53,818 nucleotides of DNA from Actinomycetes bacterium (GCA_023565505.1 JAIMBI010000024.1:1-53818); one strand, 5' to 3'. Shown: positions 10,172-19,164, numbered from the stretch's first letter. The notes: generated by a model from the sequence alone, not told the origin. Program-made: numbers and translations.

Positions 10172-10663
10172 ATGAGCACGTCCGACCTGGAACGGTTCGC
10201 CGACCGGATCCAAGACCTTTTTCCGCGTATCCGAAGGGCCCTGGACGCGCAGGAGCAGCGGGAGCTGACCGGACTCGGTGTGACGCCGGCCCAAAGCAAC
10301 GCCCTCATCGCCCTGGCTGCGGCGCCCGGGACCCGTACTATGGGCGAGTTGGCCTGGGACCTGGGCCTCACCGAAGGGGCATCCACACGCATGGTCGACC
10401 GCTTGGTCGGCATGAATCTCGTCCGGCGGCTCAGAGATCCCTCGGACCGGCGGGTGGTCCGGGTCCGGCTCTCTTCCTACGGCCGCCAAGTCGTCGACCT
10501 TATCCTGGCCCGTCGCCGAAGTGAGTTCGTCCGGCTGGGCGAGCGGATGACGGAGGAGGAACGGGCGCTGCTGTTGCGAGGGCTGACGGCCTTGGTGCGA
10601 GCCATGGACCAGCTCGGAGCGCCTGGCGCGGAGGCACCCCCCGACGACCAGGAGATGATATGA
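10172..10663 (+). CDS. MarR-family transcriptional regulator
   Basis: A 163-residue winged-helix dimeric repressor. The DNA-binding core is TMGELAWDLGLTEGASTRMVDRL (recognition helix), followed by the wing containing RDPSDRRVVRVRLSS, the DxR signature of MarR proteins. It has N- and C-terminal dimerisation helices. The target is unknown; nearby candidates are the small membrane protein before it and the Fe-S carrier after it. Confidence 0.88.
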   Translation: MSTSDLERFADRIQDLFPRIRRALDAQEQRELTGLGVTPAQSNALIALAAAPGTRTMGELAWDLGLTEGASTRMVDRLVGMNLVRRLRDPSDRRVVRVRLSSYGRQVVDLILARRRSEFVRLGERMTEEERALLLRGLTALVRAMDQLGAPGAEAPPDDQEMI

Positions 10664-10733
10664 TGAGGGGCAGGAGCCGCGGTGATCGTCTGATCCCGAC
10701 GGCCATACGGTGGTGGCAAAGGAGGGGATCTTC

Positions 10734-11084
10734 CTGATCACGCTCACCGAAGCGGCAGTCGACAAGGTCAAGGAGTTTCTGCGCGATCACGAGGGGCTCG
10801 CGCTGCGCATCTACGTCAGCAAGGGCGGCTGCAGCGGGTACAGCTACGGCATGGCCCTCGACGAGGTGCGCGAGAACGACCACCGCTTTGACCAGGCGGG
10901 CGTCTCCGTCGTCATCGATCCGGACAGCATGCCCCTTCTGGAAGGCATCACAGTCGACTACGTGCATTCCCTCATGGGCGGCGGGTTCGCCATCGAGAAC
11001 CCGAACGCTGTGGCGTCCTGTGGGTGTGGCCACTCCTTCCGGACGCGGGACAGCCGCGGCGACCCCAACAGCTGCAGCCACTGA
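10734..11084 (+). CDS. A-type Fe-S cluster carrier (IscA/ErpA/HesB)
   Basis: Delivers Fe-S clusters to apoproteins. A ~116-residue HesB-like domain with the three conserved cysteines: one in GGCSGYSYGM and two in CGCGHSF. Family proteins start M-I-x-L-T-x-A-A, which matches ITLTEAA. The best ribosome site (AAAGGAGGGG, 10718-10727) lies 6 nt before a CTG at 10734, so a CTG start is most likely. Upstream in-frame GTGs at 10710 and 10713 lack a ribosome site and would embed the real one. Confidence 0.88.
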   Translation: MITLTEAAVDKVKEFLRDHEGLALRIYVSKGGCSGYSYGMALDEVRENDHRFDQAGVSVVIDPDSMPLLEGITVDYVHSLMGGGFAIENPNAVASCGCGHSFRTRDSRGDPNSCSH

Positions 11085-11120
11085 GGGTGGACGACCGTCC
11101 GTGACGGGCGTAGTGGCGTC

Positions 11121-11912
11121 TCACCCCAAAAGGCGTCGCGCCACCACGCCCGTCGGCAAGGCGGTCAGGACCACGGCATACGCCGCCACCCAGGCCATGT
11201 GGACCACGAGTGCCCAGCCGACGTGGCCCAACATCAGCCCCCGGGCCACGGCGACGGCATGGTAAAGGGGCAGCAGTCGGATGACCGTCGCGACCCAGCC
11301 AGGCAGGTGCCCGAGGGGGAAGAACACGCCGGAGAACAGGAACAGCGGCGTGATCACCAGGGTGTAGTAGTAGAACAGCTGTTCCTGCGTCCGTGCGACC
11401 GCCGCCACCCACAGCGCCGGGGCGGCGAACAGAATGCCCACGGCCACCAAGGGCACCGGGAGCCAGATCGCCCACCAGGAGTGGACGAGGCCCAGGGCCA
11501 GGAGGACGACGAAGAAACCCCCGCCGTACAGCAACGCCCGCGACATCTCCCAGAGCAATTCGCCGCCGACCAACTCCGCCGGCGTCAGCGGAGCCGCGAT
11601 GAGCCCGTGGTAGATCCGCGAGTCGTTCAGCCGGTCGTAGGCTTCCCAGCCCATGTCGAAGGTCACGGCGTTCATTGCCGTAACCATCAGCAGGCCGGGC
11701 GCGATGAAGTCGACGAACGGCACCCCTTGCATCTTCGCCACGTAAGCTCCCAGGCCGAATCCGAGCGCGGCCAGGTTGGTGAGCGGCTCCCCGAAGTTCA
11801 TGGCCACCGAACTCTTGTAGTGCTTGGCCCAACTGAGATAGTTCCGGTACCACACCACCGCGGCCTGCCGGTTGAAACACGGCCACTGGAGCCGGCGCAC
11901 GCTGGCGGTCAT
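11121..11912 (-). CDS. ABC-2 type permease (NodJ/DrrB-like)
   Basis: Membrane subunit of an export ABC transporter, 263 residues with six hydrophobic segments between residues ~35 and 262. The central PLTPAELVGGELLWE and SGVFFPLGHLPGW motifs are typical of NodJ-type ABC-2 permeases. ATG at 11912 overlaps the ATPase gene's TGA (ATGA), so the two are coupled. The substrate is not evident; relatives export drugs or lipo-oligosaccharides. Confidence 0.9.
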   Translation of the reverse strand: MTASVRRLQWPCFNRQAAVVWYRNYLSWAKHYKSSVAMNFGEPLTNLAALGFGLGAYVAKMQGVPFVDFIAPGLLMVTAMNAVTFDMGWEAYDRLNDSRIYHGLIAAPLTPAELVGGELLWEMSRALLYGGGFFVVLLALGLVHSWWAIWLPVPLVAVGILFAAPALWVAAVARTQEQLFYYYTLVITPLFLFSGVFFPLGHLPGWVATVIRLLPLYHAVAVARGLMLGHVGWALVVHMAWVAAYAVVLTALPTGVVARRLLG

Positions 11913-12835
11913 TCGGCCAGCCCCTTCCCCGTGAGCAGCAGGAAGACGTCTTCGAGGTCGGCCGGCCGGACCAGGCAACGACAACGACCCGGTCCCAGCT
12001 CGCGCCGCAGCCGTTCTACCACCGCCGCCGGCTCGTGCGTCAGCACGGCGCTCGCATCACCCCGCGGCTCCACACGCCCGAGATCCCCGACGATGTCCGA
12101 CACCCGTTCGAACGGCACACCGGACACTTCGACGACATCCGCGCCCACCACCCGCCGGATGAGATCCGTCGGCGTTCCCCGCTCGAGGATGCGACCGTGG
12201 TCCATGACCACCAGTTGGTCCGCCAAACGCTCCGCCTCTTCCATGTAGTGCGTGGTGACGACAAGCGTCACCCCTTCTCGGAGAAGGGCACGCAGGGCCG
12301 CCCAGACGGCCAGGCGGGCTTGGGGGTCGAGTCCCGTCGTGGGCTCGTCCAGGACGAGCAGGTCCGGCCGTCCCATCATCGCCCGGGCGATGACCGAACG
12401 GCGCCGCAAGCCGCCTGACAGGGACCGGACCGGGTGGCCGAGACGGTCCCCGAGGCCGAGGCGCCCGGCCTGTTCGGCGGCCCGGCGACGGGCTTCTGCC
12501 CGCGTCTGACCGTAGAGCAGACCGTGCAGCACCAGATTCTCCTCGACCGTCAGATCCGGGTCCAGAAAATCGTCCTGCGCCACGACCCCGAGGCGGCGCT
12601 TGATCTCCCGCGCCTCCGGATGCGCCGCGATGCCGAACACCTTGAGCGTTCCCGCCGAGACGGGGGTCAGGCAGCTTATCATCCGGATGGTGCTAGATTT
12701 GCCGGCCCCGTTGGGGCCCAGGAGCGCGAAGCAGGTGCCCGCCTCGACCGTGAAGTCGATACCCCGCACGGCATACCCATGCGGGTCCTGACGCCCTGGT
12801 CCGTACCACTTCTCAAGCCCCCGGGCCTCGATGAC
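11909..12835 (-). CDS. ABC transporter ATP-binding protein (NodI/DrrA-like)
   Basis: ATPase partner of the permease. Walker A GPNGAGKSS, signature LSGGLRRR, Walker B LLVLDEPTTGLDPQ, and the H-loop in TTHYMEEAERLAD, which is typical of the DrrA/NodI group. The C-terminal third is the substrate-export-type extension. The family N-terminus corresponds to the VIEARGLEKWYG block near 12835, but no ATG/GTG/TTG lies near it in frame. The nearest ribosome-like GGGAGG is just upstream, so the true start is unresolved and may be a rare codon or a sequence error. Confidence 0.85.
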   Translation of the reverse strand, partial: VIEARGLEKWYGPGRQDPHGYAVRGIDFTVEAGTCFALLGPNGAGKSSTIRMISCLTPVSAGTLKVFGIAAHPEAREIKRRLGVVAQDDFLDPDLTVEENLVLHGLLYGQTRAEARRRAAEQAGRLGLGDRLGHPVRSLSGGLRRRSVIARAMMGRPDLLVLDEPTTGLDPQARLAVWAALRALLREGVTLVVTTHYMEEAERLADQLVVMDHGRILERGTPTDLIRRVVGADVVEVSGVPFERVSDIVGDLGRVEPRGDASAVLTHEPAAVVERLRRELGPGRCRCLVRPADLEDVFLLLTGKGLAE

Positions 12836-12985
12836 CGCGGCCGTCCTCGCCCGCCTCCCCCGGCGTCCGCGACGCCGCCCGATTCTGGCGATTATTAACC
12901 CAATCTTAACGTCAGCATCACGGAGGGTTAACGCGCCGGCCCTATTGTAGCCCCAGCGACACGAACGCGAAGGCGAGGCGACAGC
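12836..12985. promoter_or_regulatory. divergent intergenic region between ABC exporter and MFS genes
   Basis: An AT-richer 12.88-12.96 kb patch lies between divergently transcribed genes and carries the word TTAACG twice (12905 and 12928 areas). It presumably holds both promoters. No clear -35/-10 pair or regulator site can be fixed. Confidence 0.35.
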
Positions 12986-14344
12986 ATGGCGGCGGCGCCG
13001 GAGGAACGCGTGACGCGGGGCCATTGGCGCATGGTATTGACGGCGGGGCTGGGGTTCTTCACCGACGCGTACGACCTCTTCATCATCGGCACGGTGACGA
13101 CGATCCTGACTCCCCTGTGGCATCTGTCGACGGCCGACCTCATGTGGCTCAACAGCACGTCCCTGTTGGCCGCGGTGGTCGGCTCGGTATTCTTCGGCAG
13201 GCTGGCGGACCGCCTCGGGCGGCGCGCCATGGCGCTGGCGGAGTCCCTCATCCTGGCCGCGGCGGCCCTCGCTTCGGCGCTCAGCACCAGCTTCGCGGTC
13301 CTCGTAGCCCTGCGGGCCGTGATGGGGGTGGCCATCGGGGGGGACTACTCGACCAGCTCGATCATCGCCTCGGAATTCTCCACCACGCGCAGTCGGGGGC
13401 GCCTCATCGCCACCGTCTTCGCCATGCAGGGCGTGGGACTGGTCCTGGGTCCCCTATATGCCGCCCTGCTCCTGGTCCTCGGCGTACCCTTGGACACCGC
13501 CTGGCGGTTGATGCTGGGGTTCGGCGTCGTGCCCGCCCTGGTCGTGGCCTACCTGCGCTACACCATGCCGGAAACGCCGCGCTTTCTGGCCGGCGTCCGG
13601 GGCGACGCCGAAGCCGCACGCCAGTCGCTGTCGGCCGTGGCGGGGCCCGACACCCTGGCCGCGCCGCCGGCCCGCCCCGTGCGGGCGCGTCTGTCGGCCC
13701 GCCCGTTCCTGACCCGCCTCGTCGGTACGGCCGGAGCGTGGTTCCTCATGGACATCGCCTTCTACGGCAACGGCGTGTCCTCCTCACTCATCCTCAAAGC
13801 CCTCGAGCCGCACGCCACGCTCCTGCACACCATCCTCACGTCGGCGCTGATTTTCCTCCTTGCCGCCCTACCCGGTTACGGCGTCGCTGCGCTGGCCATC
13901 GACCACATGGGCCGCAAGCGCATCCAGGTGATGGGCTTCGTCATCATGGCCCTGGCCTATGCCAGCATATGGCTCGTCCCGGCCGTGTTGGCACACACCG
14001 TGATCTTCCTCGTGATCTATGCGGTGAGCTACTTCTTCATCGAATTCGGCCCCAACACCACGACGTTCGTGTATCCGGCCGAGGTCTTCCCCGTGAACGT
14101 CCGCGCCACCGGCAACGGCATCTCGGCCGCGACGGGCAAATTCGGCGCCTTCGTGGGGGCGTTCCTGTTCCCCTTGGTGCTGACGCGTCTGCACATCAGC
14201 GGCCTGATGGGACTCTTGGCCCTGGTGGCCGTCGGCGGTGCGATCCTCACGCTCGTCTGCCTCCCCGAGCCGAAAGGACTGGCGCTGGAGGTGGCCAGCG
14301 GCGAGCACCTCCTCGACGAGTCCGGCCACGTCGTGGCCGGCTGA
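12986..14344 (+). CDS. MFS transporter, phosphate/sugar-phosphate symporter-like
   Basis: A 452-residue twelve-helix major facilitator protein. FFTDAYDLFIIG in helix 1, the loop FGRLADRLGRR between helices 2 and 3, AIGGDYSTSSI in helix 4, and PAEVFPVNVRATG near helix 10-11 resemble the PHS/SP-type proton-coupled transporters (e.g. phosphate:H+ symporters). The substrate is inferred only at family level. The ATG at 12986 is preceded by GGCGAGGCGAC. It stands alone, divergent from the ABC exporter. Confidence 0.85.
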   Translation: MAAAPEERVTRGHWRMVLTAGLGFFTDAYDLFIIGTVTTILTPLWHLSTADLMWLNSTSLLAAVVGSVFFGRLADRLGRRAMALAESLILAAAALASALSTSFAVLVALRAVMGVAIGGDYSTSSIIASEFSTTRSRGRLIATVFAMQGVGLVLGPLYAALLLVLGVPLDTAWRLMLGFGVVPALVVAYLRYTMPETPRFLAGVRGDAEAARQSLSAVAGPDTLAAPPARPVRARLSARPFLTRLVGTAGAWFLMDIAFYGNGVSSSLILKALEPHATLLHTILTSALIFLLAALPGYGVAALAIDHMGRKRIQVMGFVIMALAYASIWLVPAVLAHTVIFLVIYAVSYFFIEFGPNTTTFVYPAEVFPVNVRATGNGISAATGKFGAFVGAFLFPLVLTRLHISGLMGLLALVAVGGAILTLVCLPEPKGLALEVASGEHLLDESGHVVAG

Positions 14345-14349
14345 GCGTC

Positions 14350-15564
14350 TCATTCCTCGACCGCGAGGAAGAGACACTTGAGGTAACGGGATTCCGGCAG
14401 CGCCGGGTGGACCGGGTGGTCCGGTGCCTGGCCGCCGACGGCCAGCAACCGCACGTGGCGGTGAGCGTCGTGTGCGGCCTGTCCGACCACGGCGATAAAA
14501 TCGTCGAGGCTTACATGATAGGAGCAGCTGCTGGTGACCAGCTGCCCACCCGGGCGCACCAACTTGAGCGCCCTGAGGTTGATCTCCCGGTAGCCGCGCA
14601 GGGCGGCCTCGCGGCTTGCCCGCGACTTGGTGAAAGCCGGGGGGTCGAGGATGACGAGGTCGTACGCCGGCCCGCCGGCACTCTCCGCCCGCAGCCAGTC
14701 GAACGCGTTGGCCGTGACGAAGCGGGTGCGGTGGGCCAGCCCGTTGGCTGCGGCATTGGCCTCGGCCCGACCGACGGCGTCGGGGTCGCTGTCCACGCCG
14801 ACCACCGAGGCGGCTCCCCGAGCCGCGGCCAGGAGGCCGAAGGCTCCCGTGTAGCAGAAGACGTCGGCCACGTCGAGCCCCGCCGCGTTCCGCGTCGCCC
14901 GGTCCCGGTTCTCGTACTGGTCGAAGAAATGGCCCGTCTTCTGTCCCTCGGCCAGATCGACCGTCAGCCGAAGGCCGTGCTCCTCGACCTCCACCGGCGA
15001 GATCCACCGCCCCCATGCCAGGCGGTCTTCGAGCGGCAGGGCCTCATACCGGCGCACAGGCACGGCACCCCGCTCGTAGATGCCCTCCGGATCCACCGCC
15101 TCGACCAGAGCCTCCACGATGTCGTCGTAGAACGGCATCAGTCCTGCCGCGAGTACCTGCATCACCAGCATGGGCCCGTACCGGTCCACGATGAGCCCCG
15201 GCAGGCCGTCCGCTTCGGAGTTGACCAACCGCATCGCCTGGCGGTCCGGGTACAGCCGTCGGCGGAACTCTACGGCGCGGCGGATCCGGTCCCGCACCAA
15301 CGCTCCGTCCACCGCCACCGTCCTCGTCCAGCTGAGCAGCCGGACGGCGATGGCCGACGTCGCACTGTACAAACCGCGGCCGACGAACCGACCGGTGCTG
15401 TCGAGAACCTGGACCACGGATCCCGTCGGCACCTCGTGCCGCAGCAGCTCGCCGCGGAAAATCCACGGGCAGCCTTCGAGCGCCCGATGCCGCCCCGGCT
15501 TGAGACGCACCTCGTGGATGCCGTCGGTCGCCCCGGGCGCGGGATCCTCTGCGCGCTCCGCCAT
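14350..15564 (-). CDS. class I rRNA large-subunit methyltransferase (RlmI/RlmK-like)
   Basis: A 404-residue SAM-dependent RNA cytosine-5 methyltransferase. The N-terminal PUA-like domain (residues ~18-90; LKPGRHRALEGCPWIFRGE) is followed by the EEHG-region and a Rossmann fold with DVFCYTGAFGL (SAM motif I) and ILDPPAFTKS plus TSSCSYH (catalytic motifs). Members methylate 23S rRNA. It converges on the MFS gene with a gap of only a few bases. Confidence 0.9.
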   Translation of the reverse strand: MAERAEDPAPGATDGIHEVRLKPGRHRALEGCPWIFRGELLRHEVPTGSVVQVLDSTGRFVGRGLYSATSAIAVRLLSWTRTVAVDGALVRDRIRRAVEFRRRLYPDRQAMRLVNSEADGLPGLIVDRYGPMLVMQVLAAGLMPFYDDIVEALVEAVDPEGIYERGAVPVRRYEALPLEDRLAWGRWISPVEVEEHGLRLTVDLAEGQKTGHFFDQYENRDRATRNAAGLDVADVFCYTGAFGLLAAARGAASVVGVDSDPDAVGRAEANAAANGLAHRTRFVTANAFDWLRAESAGGPAYDLVILDPPAFTKSRASREAALRGYREINLRALKLVRPGGQLVTSSCSYHVSLDDFIAVVGQAAHDAHRHVRLLAVGGQAPDHPVHPALPESRYLKCLFLAVEE

Positions 15565-15662
15565 CGCCCCACCATCTCCCGGGGGATATGGTACCCTTAG
15601 GCTACTCCGCCCGTACAGGGTGACCCACCCAGGCGGAGTCTTGTCGGAAGGGGGGGAGCCGC

Positions 15663-16712
15663 ATGCCGCCCGACATCCGTCTGACCACCATGACGTCCAA
15701 GTCCGGCTGAGGGTGCAAGTTGGGTCCGGCGGACCTCACGGCAGCCTTGAGTCATCTGCGGCCCCAACCACCCGACGAACGGGTGCTGGTGGGCCACGAA
15801 ACACACGACGACGCAGGTGTCTTTCGCTTGGACGACGAGACGGCGCTCGTGCAGACGGTGGACTTCTTCACCCCGGTGGTGGATGATCCCCGGACGTTTG
15901 GCGCCATCGCGGCCGTCAACGCCCTGTCGGACATCTACGCCATGGGGGCTCGGCCCCTGACGGCCTTGAACCTGGTGGCCTTCCCGGCGGATCGGCTGGG
16001 ACCGGACGTCCTCGCGGAGATGATGCAAGGCGGGCAGGATGTGCTCGCCCAGGTGGGCGTCGCACTTCTGGGCGGCCACTCCATCGACGACCGGGAACCC
16101 AAGATCGGGTACGCGGTGACGGGGATCGCGCATCCGGACCGGATTTGGCGCAACAGCACCGCCCGCTCGGGGGACGACGTCTATCTGACCAAGCCCATCG
16201 GCACCGGCGTGCTGATCAAGGCCATCAAGGAGCAGCGTGCCGATCCCGCTTGGGAAGCGGCGGCCACGGCCGCGATGCTCACGCTCAACCGCGACGCGGC
16301 GGCGGTGCTGCACCGGGTGGGCGGCCCGAGTGCCTGTACCGACGTGACCGGGTTCGGTCTGCTGGGCCACACCTGGGAAATGGCCGAAGCGGCGGGTGTC
16401 CGCATCGTGGTGGAGGCGGACCAGGTGCCGGTGCTGCCCGGCGCACGGGAACTGGCGGACCAGGACGCCTTCCCGGCCGGGAGCCGGAACAACCGCCGGT
16501 TCTTCGAGCCGCATCTGGAGAACCTCGGTGTCCCGGACCCGTTGGTCAGTCTGTTGTTCGACGCGGTCACAGCCGGCGGGCTCCTGTTCACCCTGGAACC
16601 CGCCCGGCGCGAAGAGCTGCGGGAGGCCGCCGAGGCGGCGGGCATCACGCTGTATCGCATCGGACGCGTCGAAGCGGGACCGGCCCGGTTGGTCCTCGTC
16701 CTCAGGGCGTAG
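15663..16712 (+). CDS. selD: selenide, water dikinase, selenocysteine-containing
   Basis: Makes selenophosphate from selenide and ATP, the selenium donor for selenocysteine and selenouridine. Translating from ATG at 15663 (after a GGGGGGGAG site) gives 349 residues, the normal family length, if the in-frame TGA at 15708-15710 is read as selenocysteine (residue 16). The local sequence is SG-Sec-GCK followed by LGPADL, which matches the catalytic G(C/U)GCK loop. Downstream, the ATP-binding residues and HSIDDREPKIGYAV are present. A hairpin just after the UGA fits a bacterial SECIS. Without recoding, the frame would start at TTG 15720 and lack the active site. The end overlaps gltX by 11 bases on the other strand. 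Confidence 0.93.
15708..15738 (+). promoter_or_regulatory. UGA-Sec codon and candidate bacterial SECIS hairpin
   Basis: The UGA at 15708 can pair with UCA at 15736-15738. Twelve nt downstream of the UGA, GGTCC (15723-15727) pairs perfectly with GGACC (15731-15735) around a GGC loop. This spacing and size match the SelB-binding stem-loop found within bacterial selenoprotein ORFs. Confidence 0.75.
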
Positions 16713-18180
16713 CGCCGGCCTCCGTTCCGCCCGTCTCCAGCCAGCGCGCCGCCTGGCGGAGACGGGCGACGGACTCGGTCGGGCCTAGCGCCGCCATCAG
16801 CTCGAACAGGCCCGGACCCACGGTCCGGCCGGTCAACGCCAGACGGGTCGGATGGATGAGCCGGGCCCGGGGAACCTGCCACGCCTCGGCCAAACGGGTG
16901 AAAGCGGCGTCCAACTCGTTGGCGGTCCAGCTTCCCAGGCCTTCCAGCGCCTCGGCCAAGCGGCCGAGGTACGGACCGGTCCCGGGTGTGAAGTGCTTGG
17001 CCACCCCCTGCGGGTCGTAGCCGGAGATCGGGAGATAGAGGAATTTCAGGGCCTCCGCCAACTCGACCAACGTCCGTGCCCGCTCTCGGACGAGCACCAC
17101 GGCGCCCTCCGGGTCCACGGCCGGCCGCACCGGCGGCCGTTCCAGGTCGATTCCGACGGCGGCCAGGAACGGCCGCACCGCCTCCACCACCCGTGCGGGC
17201 GGCAGCCGGCGCAGGTATTGGCCGTTCATCCATTCCAGCTTCCGGATGTCGTAGATGGCCGCGGTGTGCTGGACCCGGTCCAGGTCGAACACGCGGGCGG
17301 CGTCGTCCAAGCCGAAGAACTCTTCGCCGTCGGGCGGCGACCAGCCCAGCAAGGCCAGATAGTTGGTCAGGGCTTCGGCGAGAATGCCTGCGTCGCGGTA
17401 TTCCCCCACCGACGTCGCGCCGTGGCGCTTCGACAACTTGGACCGGTCGGGAGCCAGAATCATCGGCACGTGGGCGAAGGCCGGGGGGTGGATCCCGAGG
17501 GCCCGGGCCACCAGGAGCTGCTTGGGCGTATTCGACAGGTGCTCCTCGCCCCGGATCACATGGGTGACCGCCATGGCGGCATCGTCCACGACCACCGCGA
17601 AGTTGTAGACGGGCATGCCGTCGGACTTCTGGACGACGAAGTCGTCCAGCACGGCGTGGTCGAACACGACGTCGCCCCGTACAAGGTCGTGGACGACCGT
17701 CTTCTCCCCCTCGGGCACCTTGAGGCGGAGCACGTACGGCTGTCCCGTCCGGGCCGCGCGTTCGGCCGGGGAGAGATGCCGGCACGTTCCCGGATACCGC
17801 GGCGGTTCACCCCGGGCCCGCTGGGCCGCGCGCACCTGTTCCAGTTCCTCCGGCGTGCAGTAGCAGCGGTAGGCGTAGCCGGCCCGCTCCAACCGGTCCA
17901 GAGCCTCCCGATACAGCCCCAAGCGCTCGGACTGCCGGTACGGGCCGTACGGTCCGCCCACATCCGGCCCTTCCTGCCACACGATGCCCAGGAAGCGCAG
18001 GTCCCGCATGATCGCCTCGGTAGACCCGGGCACCTCCCGCCCCTGGTCCGTGTCCTCTATCCGGAGAATCATCACGCCGCCGTGGCGGCGCGCGAACAGG
18101 TAGTTGAAGAGCGCCGTCCGAGCTCCTCCGATGTGCAGCGTGCCCGTCGGACTCGGCGCATACCGTACGCGTACGTCCAT
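16702..18180 (-). CDS. gltX: glutamyl-tRNA synthetase
   Basis: Charges tRNA-Glu (and usually tRNA-Gln in Firmicutes) with glutamate. 492 residues, class Ia aaRS: the HIGH-type motif lies in APSPTGTLHIGGART at the N-terminus and the KMSKS-type motif in SKLSKRHGA. The anticodon-binding helical domain fills the C-terminal third. ATG at 18180 begins MDVRVRYAPSP; the longer frame upstream is not conserved. It lies downstream of bofA on the same strand. Confidence 0.97.
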   Translation of the reverse strand: MDVRVRYAPSPTGTLHIGGARTALFNYLFARRHGGVMILRIEDTDQGREVPGSTEAIMRDLRFLGIVWQEGPDVGGPYGPYRQSERLGLYREALDRLERAGYAYRCYCTPEELEQVRAAQRARGEPPRYPGTCRHLSPAERAARTGQPYVLRLKVPEGEKTVVHDLVRGDVVFDHAVLDDFVVQKSDGMPVYNFAVVVDDAAMAVTHVIRGEEHLSNTPKQLLVARALGIHPPAFAHVPMILAPDRSKLSKRHGATSVGEYRDAGILAEALTNYLALLGWSPPDGEEFFGLDDAARVFDLDRVQHTAAIYDIRKLEWMNGQYLRRLPPARVVEAVRPFLAAVGIDLERPPVRPAVDPEGAVVLVRERARTLVELAEALKFLYLPISGYDPQGVAKHFTPGTGPYLGRLAEALEGLGSWTANELDAAFTRLAEAWQVPRARLIHPTRLALTGRTVGPGLFELMAALGPTESVARLRQAARWLETGGTEAGATP

Positions 18181-18227
18181 TACCGCCCCGTTCCCCTTCG
18201 TCGTCTCGGCGCCGTCCCGGCGTCGGA

Positions 18228-18518
18228 TCAGCCGTGCACCACGAGCCACTTGAGCGTCACCAGCACCACGAATCCCGGTGCTCCGAGGACGCCCACCGCC
18301 ATCGCGGTAACCGGGTTGACGCCGATGCCCAGGTGGACGGGACCCGCCCACCGATCCCACAGGAGGAGCGCCGCCATGCCTACGATACTGTTGACCGCGG
18401 CGCGGAGCAACCACCCGACCGCCCGCGCGGCCCGGCGCGACACCACCGTCAACACCCCGGCCCCGGCCAGCCAAGCCAGCCACTCCAGGTCCCGCATCAC
18501 GCTCGCCCCCCGTGCCAT
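18228..18518 (-). CDS. bofA: BofA-family sporulation protein (pro-sigma-K processing inhibitor)
   Basis: A 96-residue membrane protein with two or three hydrophobic segments. The C-terminal LGIGVNPVTAMAVGVLGAPG motif is the BofA signature. In Bacillus, BofA sits in the forespore membrane and holds the SpoIVFB protease inactive until sigma-K is needed. Position after recR in a dnaX-ebfC-recR-bofA series matches Bacillus. This is one of the best indicators that the host forms spores. Confidence 0.85.
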   Translation of the reverse strand: MARGASVMRDLEWLAWLAGAGVLTVVSRRAARAVGWLLRAAVNSIVGMAALLLWDRWAGPVHLGIGVNPVTAMAVGVLGAPGFVVLVTLKWLVVHG

Positions 18519-18567
18519 GGGTACGAGCCTTCCGGCGGGACTAGACCGCCGGGACCCCCTCCTGCGG

Positions 18568-19161
18568 TCAGAGCGCCTGGCGTCCTTCGAGGGCTTTCAG
18601 CAAGGTTACTTCGTCCGTGTAGTCCAGGTCACCGCCCATGGGAATCCCCCGGGCGATACGCGTGACCTGCACCCCCAACGGCTTGAGCAGGCGTGCGAGG
18701 TACAGGGCGGTGGCCTCGCCTTCCAGGCTGGAGCTGGTGGCCAAAATGACCTCCCGCACGGTCCCGCCGTGGAGCCGCGCCAAGAGTTCCCGCACCCGCA
18801 GGTCGTCCGGGCCGACTCCGTCCATGGGGGAGATCGCCCCGTGCAGGACGTGGTATCGCCCCCGGTACTCGCGCGTCTTTTCGATCGCGATGACGTCCTT
18901 GGGCTGTTCCACGACGACGATCTGCGCGTCGTCCCGTCGAGGGTCCGCACACAGGGTGCAGGGGTCGTCCTCCGTGAAGTTGAAGCAAACACTGCAATAG
19001 CGGATCCGACGGCGCGCCTCGACGATGGCGTCGGCCAGCCGCTCCGCCTCACCCGAAGGCAGGTGGAGGAGGAAAAACGCCATCCGCTGGGCCGTTTTCG
19101 GCCCCACACCCGGCAAGCGTGCCAGCTGCTCGATGAGCGTCGCGATGGGTGTCGGGTACAT
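18568..19161 (-). CDS. recR: recombination protein RecR
   Basis: A 197-residue RecFOR-pathway DNA-binding protein. Helix-hairpin-helix (LPGVGPKTAQRMAF), a zinc finger with C-x2-C...C-x2-C (CSVCFNFTEDDPCTLC), a Toprim domain starting at IVVVEQPKDV, and the C-terminal Walker-B-like RIARGIPMGGDL. It starts 3 nt after the ebfC stop. Confidence 0.97.
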   Translation of the reverse strand: MYPTPIATLIEQLARLPGVGPKTAQRMAFFLLHLPSGEAERLADAIVEARRRIRYCSVCFNFTEDDPCTLCADPRRDDAQIVVVEQPKDVIAIEKTREYRGRYHVLHGAISPMDGVGPDDLRVRELLARLHGGTVREVILATSSSLEGEATALYLARLLKPLGVQVTRIARGIPMGGDLDYTDEVTLLKALEGRQAL

Positions 19162-19164
19162 CGC

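Noticed and set aside
13024..15600. 858-codon plus-strand frame across the MFS and methyltransferase genes
   Set aside because: It runs through two convincing genes in other frames and has no recognisable domain.
15720..16712. selD starting at TTG 15720
   Set aside because: This start removes the catalytic residue and leaves the strong ribosome site at 15650-15660 unused; the upstream ATG with UGA recoding fits the family length.
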